Shown: piece by piece, positions 28,257 to 36,743 of the stretch | Position numbering within the stretch: position 1 is the stretch's first letter | Layout: each line of letters starts with the position of its first letter | DNA from: an uncultured Mesonia sp. | GTDB taxonomy: Bacteria; Bacteroidota; Bacteroidia; Flavobacteriales; Flavobacteriaceae | DNA: 64,000 bases | Assembly: GCA_958296185.1 (NCBI GenBank) | Contig: CATQIB010000003.1 | Coordinates: forward strand, 1 to 64,000 | Direction of reading: 5' to 3' | Position numbers and translations under genes: made by a program | Notes under the pieces: model-generated | Seen by the model: the letters and a program-made list of their open reading frames with translations, nothing else | What the model was told of the DNA's origin: nothing | Databases searched by the model: none

Positions 28257-28417
28257 TCTTTAGGAGGTATTTTCCTAAAACGCAAATAAAAAATAGTCAG
28301 CATCATTAATAAACCAAATCCTCTAAAATAGAATCCTTCTATATGCCAAGTGAATAAATTTGCTACAAAAAGAAAGAGGCAAAACAGTAATAATAACAGC
28401 GAGGTTTTTTTAGTCAT
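28253..28417 (-). CDS. Small membrane protein, two predicted helices
   Basis: The likely start is MTKKTSLLLLLF (track residue 30); the upstream part of the track ORF is read over the methyltransferase stop and looks unnatural. The product is about 54 residues with two hydrophobic stretches (SLLLLLFCLFLFVANLF and GFGLLMMLTIFYL) and a basic end. It lies just after the methyltransferase on the same strand. The function is unknown. Confidence 0.55.
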   Translation of the reverse strand: MTKKTSLLLLLFCLFLFVANLFTWHIEGFYFRGFGLLMMLTIFYLRFRKIPPKD

Positions 28418-28424
28418 GCTGATT

Positions 28425-29042
28425 TTATTTTTTTTGAAAAATACATATAGTAAAATTTTGATTTTTTTGGGTGGGTGTTTGATGATCTTCTTCAAAAAAA
28501 TCAATAAGCTTAAAGTTGTTCCCGAAAATTTTTTTTAAAGAGTCTTGGTTATGTTGTTTAACCGGTAAGCCACTACATTTTTCTGGACCATTTTTACTAA
28601 AGCTAGCAATGGCCAGATAGCCATTCTCAGCTACATACTTAGCAGCTCGTTTAGCATATTCATCAATTTGATTTTCGTCGTTAAGAAAATGAAAAGCTGC
28701 CCGATCATACCACAAATCAAACCTTTTTGATGTTTCAAAACTTGTTATATCGCTAATTATCCAATTGATTTTATTAGCATTTGTATTTAATCTTTTTTTC
28801 GCTCTTTCAATCGCCTTTTTGGATATGTCGAGAACATTAGCATTTTTAAACCCTTGACTCACCAGGAAGTCGGCAACAAAACTATCACCGCCTCCTATGT
28901 CAATTATTGCCGAATTTGCCTTCAATTTAACACGCTGAGCCACCTTTTTAAAAGTATCTACATTAGGCTGGTACCAACTAACGGTATTTAAGGGTTTATT
29001 TTTGTAGATGTCTTCCCAATGCTGTTGTATTTTGTTAACCAT
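28425..29042 (-). CDS. Class I SAM-dependent methyltransferase
   Basis: The SAM-binding motif I is AIIDIGGGDSFVADFL, followed by an acidic motif II (VLDIS) and DLWYDRAAFHFL. The length is 205 residues from MVNKIQQHWEDIYKNKP. This start is chosen over the track Met because it lies next to the miaE stop (overlap of a few bases). It resembles thiopurine- or tellurite-resistance-like methyltransferases; the substrate is unknown. Confidence 0.82.
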   Translation of the reverse strand: MVNKIQQHWEDIYKNKPLNTVSWYQPNVDTFKKVAQRVKLKANSAIIDIGGGDSFVADFLVSQGFKNANVLDISKKAIERAKKRLNTNANKINWIISDITSFETSKRFDLWYDRAAFHFLNDENQIDEYAKRAAKYVAENGYLAIASFSKNGPEKCSGLPVKQHNQDSLKKIFGNNFKLIDFFEEDHQTPTQKNQNFTICIFQKK

Positions 29043-29616
29043 GAATACTGTGTGTTTCACCAAGATTTTTCATTATTTCTGCTTCATATTCTAAAAGGGC
29101 ATTCCACTTTCTATTTACAGTTTCTAAATCGCCGTACTTTCGGGCAAACTTTAAAAACATGGTATAATGGTTGGCCTCACTAATCATTAATTTTTTATAA
29201 AATAAGCGCAAATCTTTATCTTTTAATTGTTCAGATAATAGTTTGAATCTTTCACAACTTCTAGCCTCTATTAGTGCAGCATATAATAAACGATGTACCA
29301 TTTGGTTTACTCGGCTTCCTCCCTTAGGGAAAAATTTAAGTAATTCTATAACATATTCGTCTTTTCGGTCTCTTCCTAAAGCAAAACCTCGTTCTAATAT
29401 AAGATCATGAACCATTTTAAAATGACTCATTTCTTCTTGAACCAAACTAATCATCTCTTTGACCAAGTCTTCGTATTCAGGAAAACTAACAATTAATGAG
29501 ATAGCCGTTGATGCTGCTTTTTGTTCACAAAATGCGTGATCTATTAAAATTTCCTCTATATTTTTTTCAGCTATATTCACCCATCTTGGGTCTGTTGGTA
29601 ATTTAAGTCCTAACAT
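29035..29616 (-). CDS. miaE: tRNA 2-methylthio-N6-isopentenyladenosine hydroxylase
   Basis: MiaE hydroxylates ms2i6A at position 37 of tRNA with a non-haem di-iron centre. The four-helix di-iron pattern is visible: IDHAFCEQKAAST, EEMSHFKMVHDL, ARSCERFKLL and SEANHYTMFLKFA. The length of 193 residues is normal. It starts just after dnaX on the same strand and overlaps the methyltransferase slightly, suggesting co-transcription. Confidence 0.92.
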   Translation of the reverse strand: MLGLKLPTDPRWVNIAEKNIEEILIDHAFCEQKAASTAISLIVSFPEYEDLVKEMISLVQEEMSHFKMVHDLILERGFALGRDRKDEYVIELLKFFPKGGSRVNQMVHRLLYAALIEARSCERFKLLSEQLKDKDLRLFYKKLMISEANHYTMFLKFARKYGDLETVNRKWNALLEYEAEIMKNLGETHSIHG

Positions 29617-29617
29617 A

Positions 29618-30277
29618 TTATTTTATATCTAAATCAAATAACCTTCTTAGTTTTTCTAAGTTATTATTCTTTTGTACTAATTTGTCAAATTTTTCACGGC
29701 TTGTGAATGCATATTTTTTGGCAACCTCTTCATTAACCGTAATCGATAAATCTACAAACGAGTTTTTTACCTGATTACGAATATAGCTTATTAGTGGTCC
29801 TTGTGCTCTTTCTAGTTCAACTTTCATTGTACTGTTGGGCAGGGTGATATGTAAAGTTTTGTCTTTTAGACTAGGTCTATCGGTTTCTAGAATCGAAGCT
29901 AGTATTTTTTCTCCCTTATTTTTTAATTTTAGAACATATTCGTCCCAGGCCAACAGAGCTTCACTCTCCGTAAATGTCTCATTTAATTTTTTGGGTTGGT
30001 TTTCTTCTCGTTGCAGTTTTTTTTGCTTCAGTTCCTTTTTTTTGTCAATACTTTTTAAGGACAAGCCCGAAACTGCTTTTGGTTTAGCTTTGCTATTAAC
30101 TTTATTTAAGTTGGAAACGGGTGGTGGGTTGTGATCTTGCTTGTAAGGTGTTTTCTGATCTTTTACATTATCGACTTTCGCATGCGCGTGTTCTTGTGTT
30201 TCAATAACCTGTTTTTGTTCTTTTTTAACCGAAACAAAGTTACTGGCTGGAATTATGTAGGGTTCAGCATTTTTTTT
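29618..30277 (-). CDS. dnaX: DnaX tau-specific C-terminal part, in the -1 frame
   Basis: This frame is open from the A10 run at 30279-30270 to the stop at 29618 without interruption. Read after a -1 slip it continues KKK-NAEPYIIPASNFVSVKK, then a charged linker and a final domain (ALLAWDEYVLKLKNKGEK to LRRLFDLDIK) that fits the tau C-terminus which binds the polymerase alpha subunit. The track calls only its last 148 residues, using a TTG start inside the frame (30064). I do not think that is an independent gene. Joined to the upstream frame it makes a tau of about 572 residues. Confidence 0.8.
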   Translation of the reverse strand, partial: KKNAEPYIIPASNFVSVKKEQKQVIETQEHAHAKVDNVKDQKTPYKQDHNPPPVSNLNKVNSKAKPKAVSGLSLKSIDKKKELKQKKLQREENQPKKLNETFTESEALLAWDEYVLKLKNKGEKILASILETDRPSLKDKTLHITLPNSTMKVELERAQGPLISYIRNQVKNSFVDLSITVNEEVAKKYAFTSREKFDKLVQKNNNLEKLRRLFDLDIK

Positions 30278-31335
30278 TTACCTTCTGTAATCGAAGCGAG
30301 TTGCATTAGGCATAATTCTACCAAAAGTCTTTGGTTCTGCGTACTCTTATACTTGAGATCACAAGCATTTGCCAATTCAATTGCTTCTTTTAAGAAAATA
30401 GTGTTCGTTAGTTGGGCTTGCTCAAAATACTTCTTTTTGGTTTGCTCTCCTACTTCTAAAAGCGGAATTGTACTTTGTTCTTTACAAATAAACAAATCTC
30501 TAAAATGTGCTGCTAGACCTGCGATAAAATGTTGACCATCAAAACCTTTAGCTAGCACTGAATTAAATTGTAAAAGAAGTTGTGGTATATTTTGGTTTAA
30601 GATGTGCGTGGTTGCTTCAAAGTATACTTCATAATCTAAAACGTTTAAATTTTCAGCAACAGCTTGCCTAGTTAAGTTTGAGCCACTAAAGCTCACCACC
30701 CTGTCATATATTGAAAGGGCATCGCGCATAGCCCCATCTGCTTTTTGGGCAATTATGTGTAAAGCATCATCTTCGACTTCTACTCCTTCTTGTTGAGCGA
30801 TTTTAGCCAAATGATTTTTAGCATCTAAAACACTTATTCGCTTAAAATCAAATATTTGACAACGCGATAAAATAGTAGGAATAATTTTATGCTTTTCGGT
30901 GGTTGCTAAAATAAAAATAGCGTGTTTAGGCGGTTCTTCTAAGGTTTTTAGAAAGGCATTAAATGCACTTGTCGTAAGCATATGTACCTCATCAATAATG
31001 TAAACTTTATATTTTCCCGTTTGAGGCGGAATGCGTACTTGATCGGTTAATGAACGAATATCGTCTACAGAGTTGTTTGAAGCTGCATCAAGTTCAAAAA
31101 TATTAAATGCAAAATCTTGCTCGATTTCGTTATGATCTTGTTGATTGATTTTTTTTGCTAATATTCGAGCACAAGTAGTCTTACCTACACCTCTAGGCCC
31201 AGTGAAAAGAAGAGCTTGAGCCAAATGATTATTGTTAATCGCATTCTGCAATGTGTTGGTAATCGCTTGCTGACCTACCACATCCTCAAAAGATTCGGGT
31301 CTATATTTTCTTGCTGATACTATAAAATGTTCCAT
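30253..31335 (-). CDS. dnaX: DNA polymerase III gamma/tau subunit, zero-frame (gamma-like) product
   Basis: DnaX is the motor of the clamp loader. The frame carries Walker A (TGPRGVGKTT), Walker B (IIDEVHML), sensor 1 (ATTEKHKIIPTILSRCQ) and the collar domain up to about residue 355, then ends after the A10 run. The start MEHFIVSARKYRP is chosen. The usual zinc module is missing: between CARILAKK and FNIFELDAAS there is only a short cysteine-free linker where many bacteria have a CxxCxxC motif. This product is like the gamma form of E. coli, about 360 residues. The tau part follows in the -1 frame. Confidence 0.92.
   Translation of the reverse strand: MEHFIVSARKYRPESFEDVVGQQAITNTLQNAINNNHLAQALLFTGPRGVGKTTCARILAKKINQQDHNEIEQDFAFNIFELDAASNNSVDDIRSLTDQVRIPPQTGKYKVYIIDEVHMLTTSAFNAFLKTLEEPPKHAIFILATTEKHKIIPTILSRCQIFDFKRISVLDAKNHLAKIAQQEGVEVEDDALHIIAQKADGAMRDALSIYDRVVSFSGSNLTRQAVAENLNVLDYEVYFEATTHILNQNIPQLLLQFNSVLAKGFDGQHFIAGLAAHFRDLFICKEQSTIPLLEVGEQTKKKYFEQAQLTNTIFLKEAIELANACDLKYKSTQNQRLLVELCLMQLASITEGKKKMLNPT
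30270..30279 (-). promoter_or_regulatory. A10 slip site in dnaX (candidate programmed -1 frameshift or transcriptional slippage)
   Basis: The minus strand reads GGT-A10-TGCTGAACC. In frame 0 it gives GKKKMLNPT and a stop after five codons; in the -1 frame it opens into tau. The run can support ribosomal -1 slippage (as at A6G in E. coli dnaX) or RNA polymerase slippage (as at the A9 run in Thermus dnaX). I see no strong stem-loop after it. A missing base in the assembly is the other explanation. Confidence 0.6.
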
Positions 31336-31425
31336 CATCGCAAATATAGCAGATTATTTTAAATCTATGCTTGCCAAGAATGACTTAAATGCAGAAGTAT
31401 AAAAAGTAAATTAATGCTGCTTAGC

Positions 31426-31452
31426 TTTGCTTTTAATTTAATATTATCTTTG
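31426..31452 (+). promoter_or_regulatory. Promoter of rnpB
   Basis: TATCTTTG at 31445-31452 (TAnnTTTG) ends eight bases before the predicted 5' end of the RNA at 31460. A TTTG lies at 31426-31429, with a spacer of about 15 bases, shorter than the usual 17-23. Confidence 0.65.
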
Positions 31453-31459
31453 CAAAAAA

Positions 31460-31756
31460 GTAGGCCGTCTTATCGCTTTCAATTTATTGAAAGAGGAAAG
31501 TCCGGACACCACAGAGCAGTATAATGGCTAACGGCCATCAATTGTGAGATTAGGACAAGTGCAACAGAAAGAATGTACAGGTTAAGCTGTAGTGAAATCA
31601 GGTAAACTCTATACGGTGCAATGTCATGTAAACCAACTTTAAGATCTGCTCGGTCGTTGTTGGAGGGTAGACAGCTAGAGGTTTTTGGTAACAAAAACCC
31701 CAGATAAATGATAAGATTTTCTTTTTAGAAAAACAGAATCCGGCTTATAGGCCTAC
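31460..31756 (+). ncRNA. rnpB: RNase P RNA, bacterial type A
   Basis: This is the catalytic RNA that matures the 5' end of tRNAs. The ends pair as P1 (GTAGGCCG ... CGGCTTATAGGCCTAC). The conserved P4-region strands GAGGAAAGTCCGGAC near the 5' end and ACAGAAAGAATGTACAG further on are present, as is GGTAAACTC in the middle and GGAGGGTAGACAG before the 3' part. The length of about 297 bases is short but within the range for this phylum. The ORF track entry at 31479-31694 on the other strand is a shadow. Confidence 0.93.
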
Positions 31757-31757
31757 T

Positions 31758-32297
31758 TTATTTTTTAAAAAAACTAAAAACAGATCCGCCGTAGCGACGT
31801 TCGTCCGAAAAATAGGCTAAGCTTGATAGTGGAGTAGTTTTTGGATGCTCTATAATAAGTACCCCTTCGTTTTCTTTAAGATGTTTTTGGTCAAATACCA
31901 ATTGTACAATTTCTTCAAACTGGTCTATGGTAAAGTCATAAGGAGGGTCGGCAAAAATTAAATTAAAGCTTTGATTAGCGCTTTTTAAATAAGTGTAAAC
32001 ATCTTTTTTTATTGTATTTATTTGAATGCCTAAAGCCGAACTGGTTTGATTTATAAATTTTATGCAATTGTAGTGCTTATCTACCGCAGTTATTTGAGAG
32101 CACCCTCTTGAAGCAAATTCATAGCAAATATTTCCAGACCCGGCAAATAAGTCCAGTACATTTAATTCTGTAAAATTATAAGTGTTATTTAAAATATTAA
32201 ACAACCCTTCTTTGGCGATATCGGTGGTTGGCCGAATAGGCAATTTTTTAGGTGCTGTGATGCGCTTACTTTTAAACTTTCCTGAAATGATTCTCAT
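31758..32297 (-). CDS. rsmD: 16S rRNA (guanine966-N2)-methyltransferase
   Basis: It methylates G966 of 16S rRNA. The start MRIISGKFKSKRI, the SAM motif NVLDLFAGSGNICYE and the catalytic NPPY-type motif, here DPPYDF, are typical. The length of 179 residues is normal. Its stop lies one base from the rnpB 3' end on the other strand. It follows the DUF3822 gene after four bases and is probably co-transcribed. Confidence 0.93.
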   Translation of the reverse strand: MRIISGKFKSKRITAPKKLPIRPTTDIAKEGLFNILNNTYNFTELNVLDLFAGSGNICYEFASRGCSQITAVDKHYNCIKFINQTSSALGIQINTIKKDVYTYLKSANQSFNLIFADPPYDFTIDQFEEIVQLVFDQKHLKENEGVLIIEHPKTTPLSSLAYFSDERRYGGSVFSFFKK

Positions 32298-32301
32298 ATT
32301 T

Positions 32302-33129
32302 TTATGAATATAAAGTGATATAGCTCTGTTGGATTTCTAGGGTTTTAGCATCTGTAATTTCTTTATTTACTATAATATTTATAAAATAGCTATGCAGTAA
32401 TTTGTATAAAGAACTTTCTAGGCTAAGAGGAGATAAGAACTGTAAAGGAATTTCTTGTGGTGAGATATTCAATTGTTCAAATACAAACAGGGTGTAGTAT
32501 AAAAAGTCTTCTTTGGAAGTATAAGGGTACACATTACACAATTTTAATTTATCCTCTTGATATACGCACAGAAAAAAGTAATCTGTAAATGCGGTAACTG
32601 TTGTAGTGTAGATTTTTCCTGAATTCTCTTTTGCTATCTCGCGTGTTTTTTCTATCACTTTAGTGGCGAGATGATTAAAATTAAAATCACCAAAATTTTC
32701 TATAAAAAAATTGTTAATGGCGGTAAACGGTATAAAGATAAGGCTTAAATCTAAAGATTGAATAGTATCTGTATAAACCTCATCTGTAGCTAATATTTTT
32801 GTGTTATACTGTAGGTATTGAGCGGCGTTTAAATCGGTATAGTAGGGTGTGGGGACTACGGTAAAAAGTTTATTGGCGTACGTCACATTGAGTTGATTAA
32901 TAGCCTCTATATAATCTTTGATTTCGGGAAGAAATTCGTGCTCGAGAAGCTTAAGTAATTCAGCTATGCTCAAACTATTTGAAGCCCATTTCTCTTTTTG
33001 AAAAAGAACTCCATTTTGATCTTTTACAAAAAAAGAAAATCCATCTTGTGCAATCAAGATGGATAAACTATAATTTATTTTAATAGATGTATTACTCACT
33101 AGATCCGTATACTTTTGGCCAGTTTCCAT
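32302..33129 (-). CDS. DUF3822 family protein
   Basis: The 275-residue protein has no signal peptide. It matches my memory of DUF3822, a family found in Bacteroidota next to rsmD. Its layout (SLSILIAQDGFSFFVKDQNG, then LFTVVPTPYY, then a long helix and a second beta region from TTTVTAFTDYFFLCVY) resembles an ASKHA/actin-like fold without the usual ATP-binding residues, similar to PilM. That likeness is inference. It overlaps the preceding gene by about 38 bases. Confidence 0.7.
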   Translation of the reverse strand: METGQKYTDLVSNTSIKINYSLSILIAQDGFSFFVKDQNGVLFQKEKWASNSLSIAELLKLLEHEFLPEIKDYIEAINQLNVTYANKLFTVVPTPYYTDLNAAQYLQYNTKILATDEVYTDTIQSLDLSLIFIPFTAINNFFIENFGDFNFNHLATKVIEKTREIAKENSGKIYTTTVTAFTDYFFLCVYQEDKLKLCNVYPYTSKEDFLYYTLFVFEQLNISPQEIPLQFLSPLSLESSLYKLLHSYFINIIVNKEITDAKTLEIQQSYITLYS

Positions 33130-33739
33130 TGGTATTTACTTCGGTCATCGAACCAATCTTAAGGTATTCACCGTTTACACCATCTACAGAAATCACTTGT
33201 TTCTCCTGCATAATTAAATCAGGATCTTGATCGGCTAATATCTTATCTTTAGCTACTTTCACCTCAAATACTGGAATAATAGTTTTTCTTTTTTTAATTT
33301 TTCCCGCGTCAATTTCAAATGTTACAGATTTATCGGTCGTGGGTACATATTTTAAATTCTTGTAATCTTTTTGCTTAAACAAAGAATCTTTTACCGGTAC
33401 ATAACCCAAAGTATCTATTAGTGTAATACTTTTATATTGGTCTACACCATATGTTTTTTTGTACTCTTCATCTAGAACGGTGGTGTCTCTACGCTGTGTT
33501 ACCGTAAATTCTGCGGTGTCTATAAATTTTACCAATCCGTCAAAATCATCAGAGAATACACCGGTAACTTCTTTATGAGCTAATTGCGCTTCTCGAATAT
33601 CCTTTAATTTATTAATAACCTGCTGATAACGCTTTTCTTTAATTTTGTTAAACTGAATGGGGTCATAGATTGAATTAAAGGTTAGGTATCCTAAAAACCC
33701 AATTACCACCCATAAAATTAATTGAATAACAAGTTTCAT
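33092..33739 (-). CDS. Membrane-anchored conserved protein, pseudopilin-like layout
   Basis: There is one N-terminal hydrophobic helix (LVIQLILWVVIGFLGYLTF) followed by a long helix (KRYQQVINKLKDIREAQLAHKE) and a TGVFSDDFDGLVKFI stretch, as in pseudopilins, then a beta-rich domain of about 120 residues. There is no obvious prepilin peptidase site, so this is not a proven pilin. At 215 residues it is probably exposed to the periplasm. It leads an operon with DUF3822 and rsmD. A TAGATTTG box (minus, 33782-33775) lies upstream. The function is unknown. Confidence 0.65.
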   Translation of the reverse strand: MKLVIQLILWVVIGFLGYLTFNSIYDPIQFNKIKEKRYQQVINKLKDIREAQLAHKEVTGVFSDDFDGLVKFIDTAEFTVTQRRDTTVLDEEYKKTYGVDQYKSITLIDTLGYVPVKDSLFKQKDYKNLKYVPTTDKSVTFEIDAGKIKKRKTIIPVFEVKVAKDKILADQDPDLIMQEKQVISVDGVNGEYLKIGSMTEVNTNGNWPKVYGSSE

Positions 33740-33810
33740 ATGATTTCTTTTTATTTACTAAACGTGTATGTGCACAAATCTACAATTTTTTTTTGTTCGT
33801 AAAAGTTTCA

Positions 33811-33838
33811 TTGGTTAAAAATGCGTTTTTTATCTTTG
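33811..33838 (+). promoter_or_regulatory. Promoter of the RecD-like helicase gene
   Basis: TTG at 33811-33813, a 17-base spacer and TATCTTTG at 33831-33838 match the Bacteroidota consensus. The ATG lies at 33857. Confidence 0.65.
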
Positions 33839-33856
33839 AAAACTTAAGCCTCGTTT

Positions 33857-35278
33857 ATGACAGCCCCAGAATTCTTTAAACTTCTAATTAAATCTTTTTC
33901 TCACTCTCCTAACTTAAAACAAGAGAGTGCGCTTCAAAAACTAAGCCATTTTCTTGTTTCAAAAGATAAAGATTTGATGTTTGTGCTAAAGGGATATGCA
34001 GGTACAGGAAAAACAAGTTTGATAGGAACTTTAGTTAAAAGTCTGTGGCATATTAATTGTACTCCCATTCTTATGGCTCCTACCGGAAGGGCAGCAAAGG
34101 TTATGGGAAATTATTCTAATTATCCAGCTCAAACCATTCACCGCAAAATTTATTACCCAAAAAAATCTAGCGGTGGTAAAATAAGTTTCACGCTACAAAA
34201 AAATAAGCACAAAAATGCGGTTTTTATTGTTGATGAAGCCAGTATGATATCTGACTCAACTTTTGATAAGAAAGGGCTTTTGGACGCTTCGCTGCTTGAT
34301 GATTTAATTGAATATGTTTATAATGGTCGAAATTGTAAGCTCCTATTTATTGGAGATACTGCCCAGCTTCCTCCGGTACATCATAACCTTAGCCCGGCTT
34401 TAGATGCCGAAACACTCTCTAAACAATACGATAAGAAGGTAGATGAAATAGAACTGACGCAAGTGATGCGGCAAGAAGAATTGTCCCTTATTCTTGAGAA
34501 TGCAACCGCTTTACGAGAACAAATAAAAGACGGTGATTTTGCTAATTTTCAGTTTAGTAAAACTGGAAACGATTTTATTCGCTTGGTAGATGGTTATGAG
34601 ATTATGGACGCAATTAACGCATCATATGATAACAAGGGGCACGAAGAAACTGCTATTGTAGTAATGTCTAATAAAAGAGCTAACATTTACAATGAGCAAA
34701 TTAGATCTCGAATTTTATTCCGCGAAAGCGAAATTGCTGCAGGAGATTTTTTAATGGTCGTAAAAAACAATTACTTCTGGATCAAACCAACTTCTGAAGC
34801 AGGCTTTATAGCGAATGGTGATATAATTGAAATACTTGAGATTTTTGCCGTCAAAGAATTGTATGGTTTTCGATTTGCCGAAGTTAAGGTGCAGATGGTT
34901 GACTACCCTAAAATGAAGCCGTTTGAAACCGTCATTATGTTGGATACCTTGCAAATTAATGCAGCTTCTTTACCCTACGAGCAGGCTAATATATTGTATA
35001 ATGAAGTGATGAAAGATTATGCCGATGAGACTGCAAAATACAAGAAGTTTCTTAAAGTTAAAAACAATCCTTATTTTAATGCTTTACAAGTAAAATTTAG
35101 TTATGCTATGACTTGTCATAAAGCACAAGGAGGGCAGTGGGATACGGTTTTTATTGAACAGCCTTTTGTTAGAGACCAAATAGATAAAGAATACTTAAGG
35201 TGGTTATACACCGCTTGTACACGTGCCAAAAAGCAAGTTTATCTTATTGGCTTTAAAAATAGTTTCTTTACGGATTAA
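33857..35278 (+). CDS. RecD-like ATP-dependent DNA helicase (SF1)
   Basis: The protein shows the helicase motifs in order: Walker [14 protein letters not shown], motif Ia [10 protein letters not shown], Walker [10 protein letters not shown], motif [14 protein letters not shown], and the C-terminal UvrD/RecD region [15 protein letters not shown] and [16 protein letters not shown]. At 473 residues it is a compact RecD/Pif1-like helicase without nuclease domain. No RecB or RecC is nearby, so it is unlikely to be part of RecBCD. It is followed by kdsB after about 31 bases. Confidence 0.9.
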   Translation: MTAPEFFKLLIKSFSHSPNLKQESALQKLSHFLVSKDKDLMFVLKGYAGTGKTSLIGTLVKSLWHINCTPILMAPTGRAAKVMGNYSNYPAQTIHRKIYYPKKSSGGKISFTLQKNKHKNAVFIVDEASMISDSTFDKKGLLDASLLDDLIEYVYNGRNCKLLFIGDTAQLPPVHHNLSPALDAETLSKQYDKKVDEIELTQVMRQEELSLILENATALREQIKDGDFANFQFSKTGNDFIRLVDGYEIMDAINASYDNKGHEETAIVVMSNKRANIYNEQIRSRILFRESEIAAGDFLMVVKNNYFWIKPTSEAGFIANGDIIEILEIFAVKELYGFRFAEVKVQMVDYPKMKPFETVIMLDTLQINAASLPYEQANILYNEVMKDYADETAKYKKFLKVKNNPYFNALQVKFSYAMTCHKAQGGQWDTVFIEQPFVRDQIDKEYLRWLYTACTRAKKQVYLIGFKNSFFTD

Positions 35279-35309
35279 ATGCGTAAATTTCGACAAAAAT
35301 AGTTGTAAT

Positions 35310-36041
35310 ATGAAAGTAATTGCGATGATTCCGGCACGCTATGATGCCAGCCGTTTTCCAGGTAAATTAATGCAAGATCTTTGTGGGGCTAGTGTTATTT
35401 TACGTACCTATCAAGCTACTTGCAATACCAATCTTTTTGATGATGTGATTGTGGTTACCGATAGTGATATTATTTTTAACGAGGTCACAACAAATGGAGG
35501 TAAAGCATTCAAGAGTATTAAAGAGCATGCTTGCGGAAGCGATAGAATTGCTGAGGCGGTTGCACATATAGACGCCGATATTGTTGTGAACGTACAAGGA
35601 GATGAACCTTTTACCTCTGGTACCATTCTAGCTTCACTTCTTGAGGTTTTTAAAAACGATGCAAAACAAGAAATAGATTTAGCATCTTTAATGACACCGC
35701 TGCACGATAAACAAGATATTGAAAATCCAAACAATGTAAAGGTGATTGTAGACAGAGATCAAAAAGCGCTTTATTTTTCTCGATCTGTTATTCCATTTGT
35801 TAGAGATGAAGATAAAAAGATCACCCATTACAAGCATATTGGGATATATGCTTTTAGAAAACAAGCCTTACTCGATTTCGCAAACCTACCTATGCTAGAT
35901 TTAGAAGCTGCAGAAAAAATTGAATGTCTTAGGTACTTAGAATACGGTAAAACTATAAAAATGGTAGTTACCGACCAGCCTGTAATTGGTATTGATATAC
36001 CCGAAGACCTCGAAAAGGCGAGAAAAAAATGGGTAAACTAA
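35310..36041 (+). CDS. kdsB: 3-deoxy-manno-octulosonate cytidylyltransferase
   Basis: It makes CMP-Kdo for the lipopolysaccharide core. The N-terminal [13 protein letters not shown] loop and the motifs [21 protein letters not shown] and HIGIYAFRK are typical. The ATG at 35310 ([12 protein letters not shown]) is used because the track start lies within the helicase gene and the family begins at this Met; the length is then 243 residues. It converges with the DUF6048 gene. Confidence 0.93.
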   Translation: MKVIAMIPARYDASRFPGKLMQDLCGASVILRTYQATCNTNLFDDVIVVTDSDIIFNEVTTNGGKAFKSIKEHACGSDRIAEAVAHIDADIVVNVQGDEPFTSGTILASLLEVFKNDAKQEIDLASLMTPLHDKQDIENPNNVKVIVDRDQKALYFSRSVIPFVRDEDKKITHYKHIGIYAFRKQALLDFANLPMLDLEAAEKIECLRYLEYGKTIKMVVTDQPVIGIDIPEDLEKARKKWVN

Positions 36042-36044
36042 CTT

Positions 36045-36743
36045 TTACTTTTTTGCTATAGGTATAAGATAGCTTAAAGTATAACCATAGCCAACCCCTA
36101 TGGCACTATTAGCGTTTACGCGATGAAACCCTGGGATATAGAGATTTCCAAAACCATCTGGTTCTTTTTGATTAAGCATTACTTTTAATTGAAGGTGTAT
36201 GCCAAGAAAAAGATTGTTAAAAAGTTCGGCTTTTGCACCACCTTGAATTTCAAACCAATGCGCTGAAAGACCTTTAAATTCACGGTTAACAGTTCTTAAA
36301 TCTCTGGGAAAAAATTGATTGGTATTGTATATTTCAAAGGCTTCTAGATGCTGATTAAAATTGGCATAGCCATATCTAAAACCTGCATAAATTTCATTTT
36401 GCATATTACCCCAGTTTTCATAAGCATTATAGTTTACACCTAGCTTAAGGTATTGCCCTTGCGTATCTCCATATAGGTAATCTTCGTCGTATTTCTTTTT
36501 GTCCCTTCCTATTTCCCCAGCCAAATATAATTTTTGGGTAATTCTGTAATCAGCAGTAATTTCAATTCCTTCGAAATCATCATCTAAAAAACTGCGGGTT
36601 AATTTAGCCAAATCAACGCCAACACGTAAACCATATTTATTTTGGGTTTTAATAGTGCTTAGTGAGTCAGATTCTTGTGAAAATCCGTACAAACTAAAAA
36701 AACAATAATTAATGATAAATATAAAGGTGAGTTTCTTGTTCAT
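36045..36743 (-). CDS. DUF6048-like outer membrane protein
   Basis: A signal peptide (FIFIINYCFFSLYGFSQ) is followed by alternating beta strands through to the C-terminus (LRVGVDLAKL, LYLAGEIG, YLKLGVNYNAY, AIGVGYGYTLSYLIPIAKK), so an outer-membrane barrel is likely. I recall this family as DUF6048, usually beside a DUF6452 gene. The start overlaps the upstream gene's end by about 35 bases. The function is unknown. Confidence 0.7.
   Translation of the reverse strand: MNKKLTFIFIINYCFFSLYGFSQESDSLSTIKTQNKYGLRVGVDLAKLTRSFLDDDFEGIEITADYRITQKLYLAGEIGRDKKKYDEDYLYGDTQGQYLKLGVNYNAYENWGNMQNEIYAGFRYGYANFNQHLEAFEIYNTNQFFPRDLRTVNREFKGLSAHWFEIQGGAKAELFNNLFLGIHLQLKVMLNQKEPDGFGNLYIPGFHRVNANSAIGVGYGYTLSYLIPIAKK

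Noticed and set aside
29618-30064. Separate 148-residue gene after dnaX
   Set aside because: The track start is a TTG within an open frame that runs back to the A10 run and joins the dnaX product; it is better read as the tau end.
30241-30282. A stem-loop after the dnaX slip site as frameshift stimulator
   Set aside because: Only weak pairings such as GAACC/GGTT at long distance are visible; I do not support a stimulator structure. An AGAAGG lies upstream, but Shine-Dalgarno use is weak in this phylum.
30131-30535. 134-residue plus-strand ORF opposite dnaX
   Set aside because: It is a shadow of dnaX, in both the tau and gamma frames.
31479-31694. 71-residue minus-strand ORF
   Set aside because: It lies inside the RNase P RNA gene on the other strand and has no coding signs.
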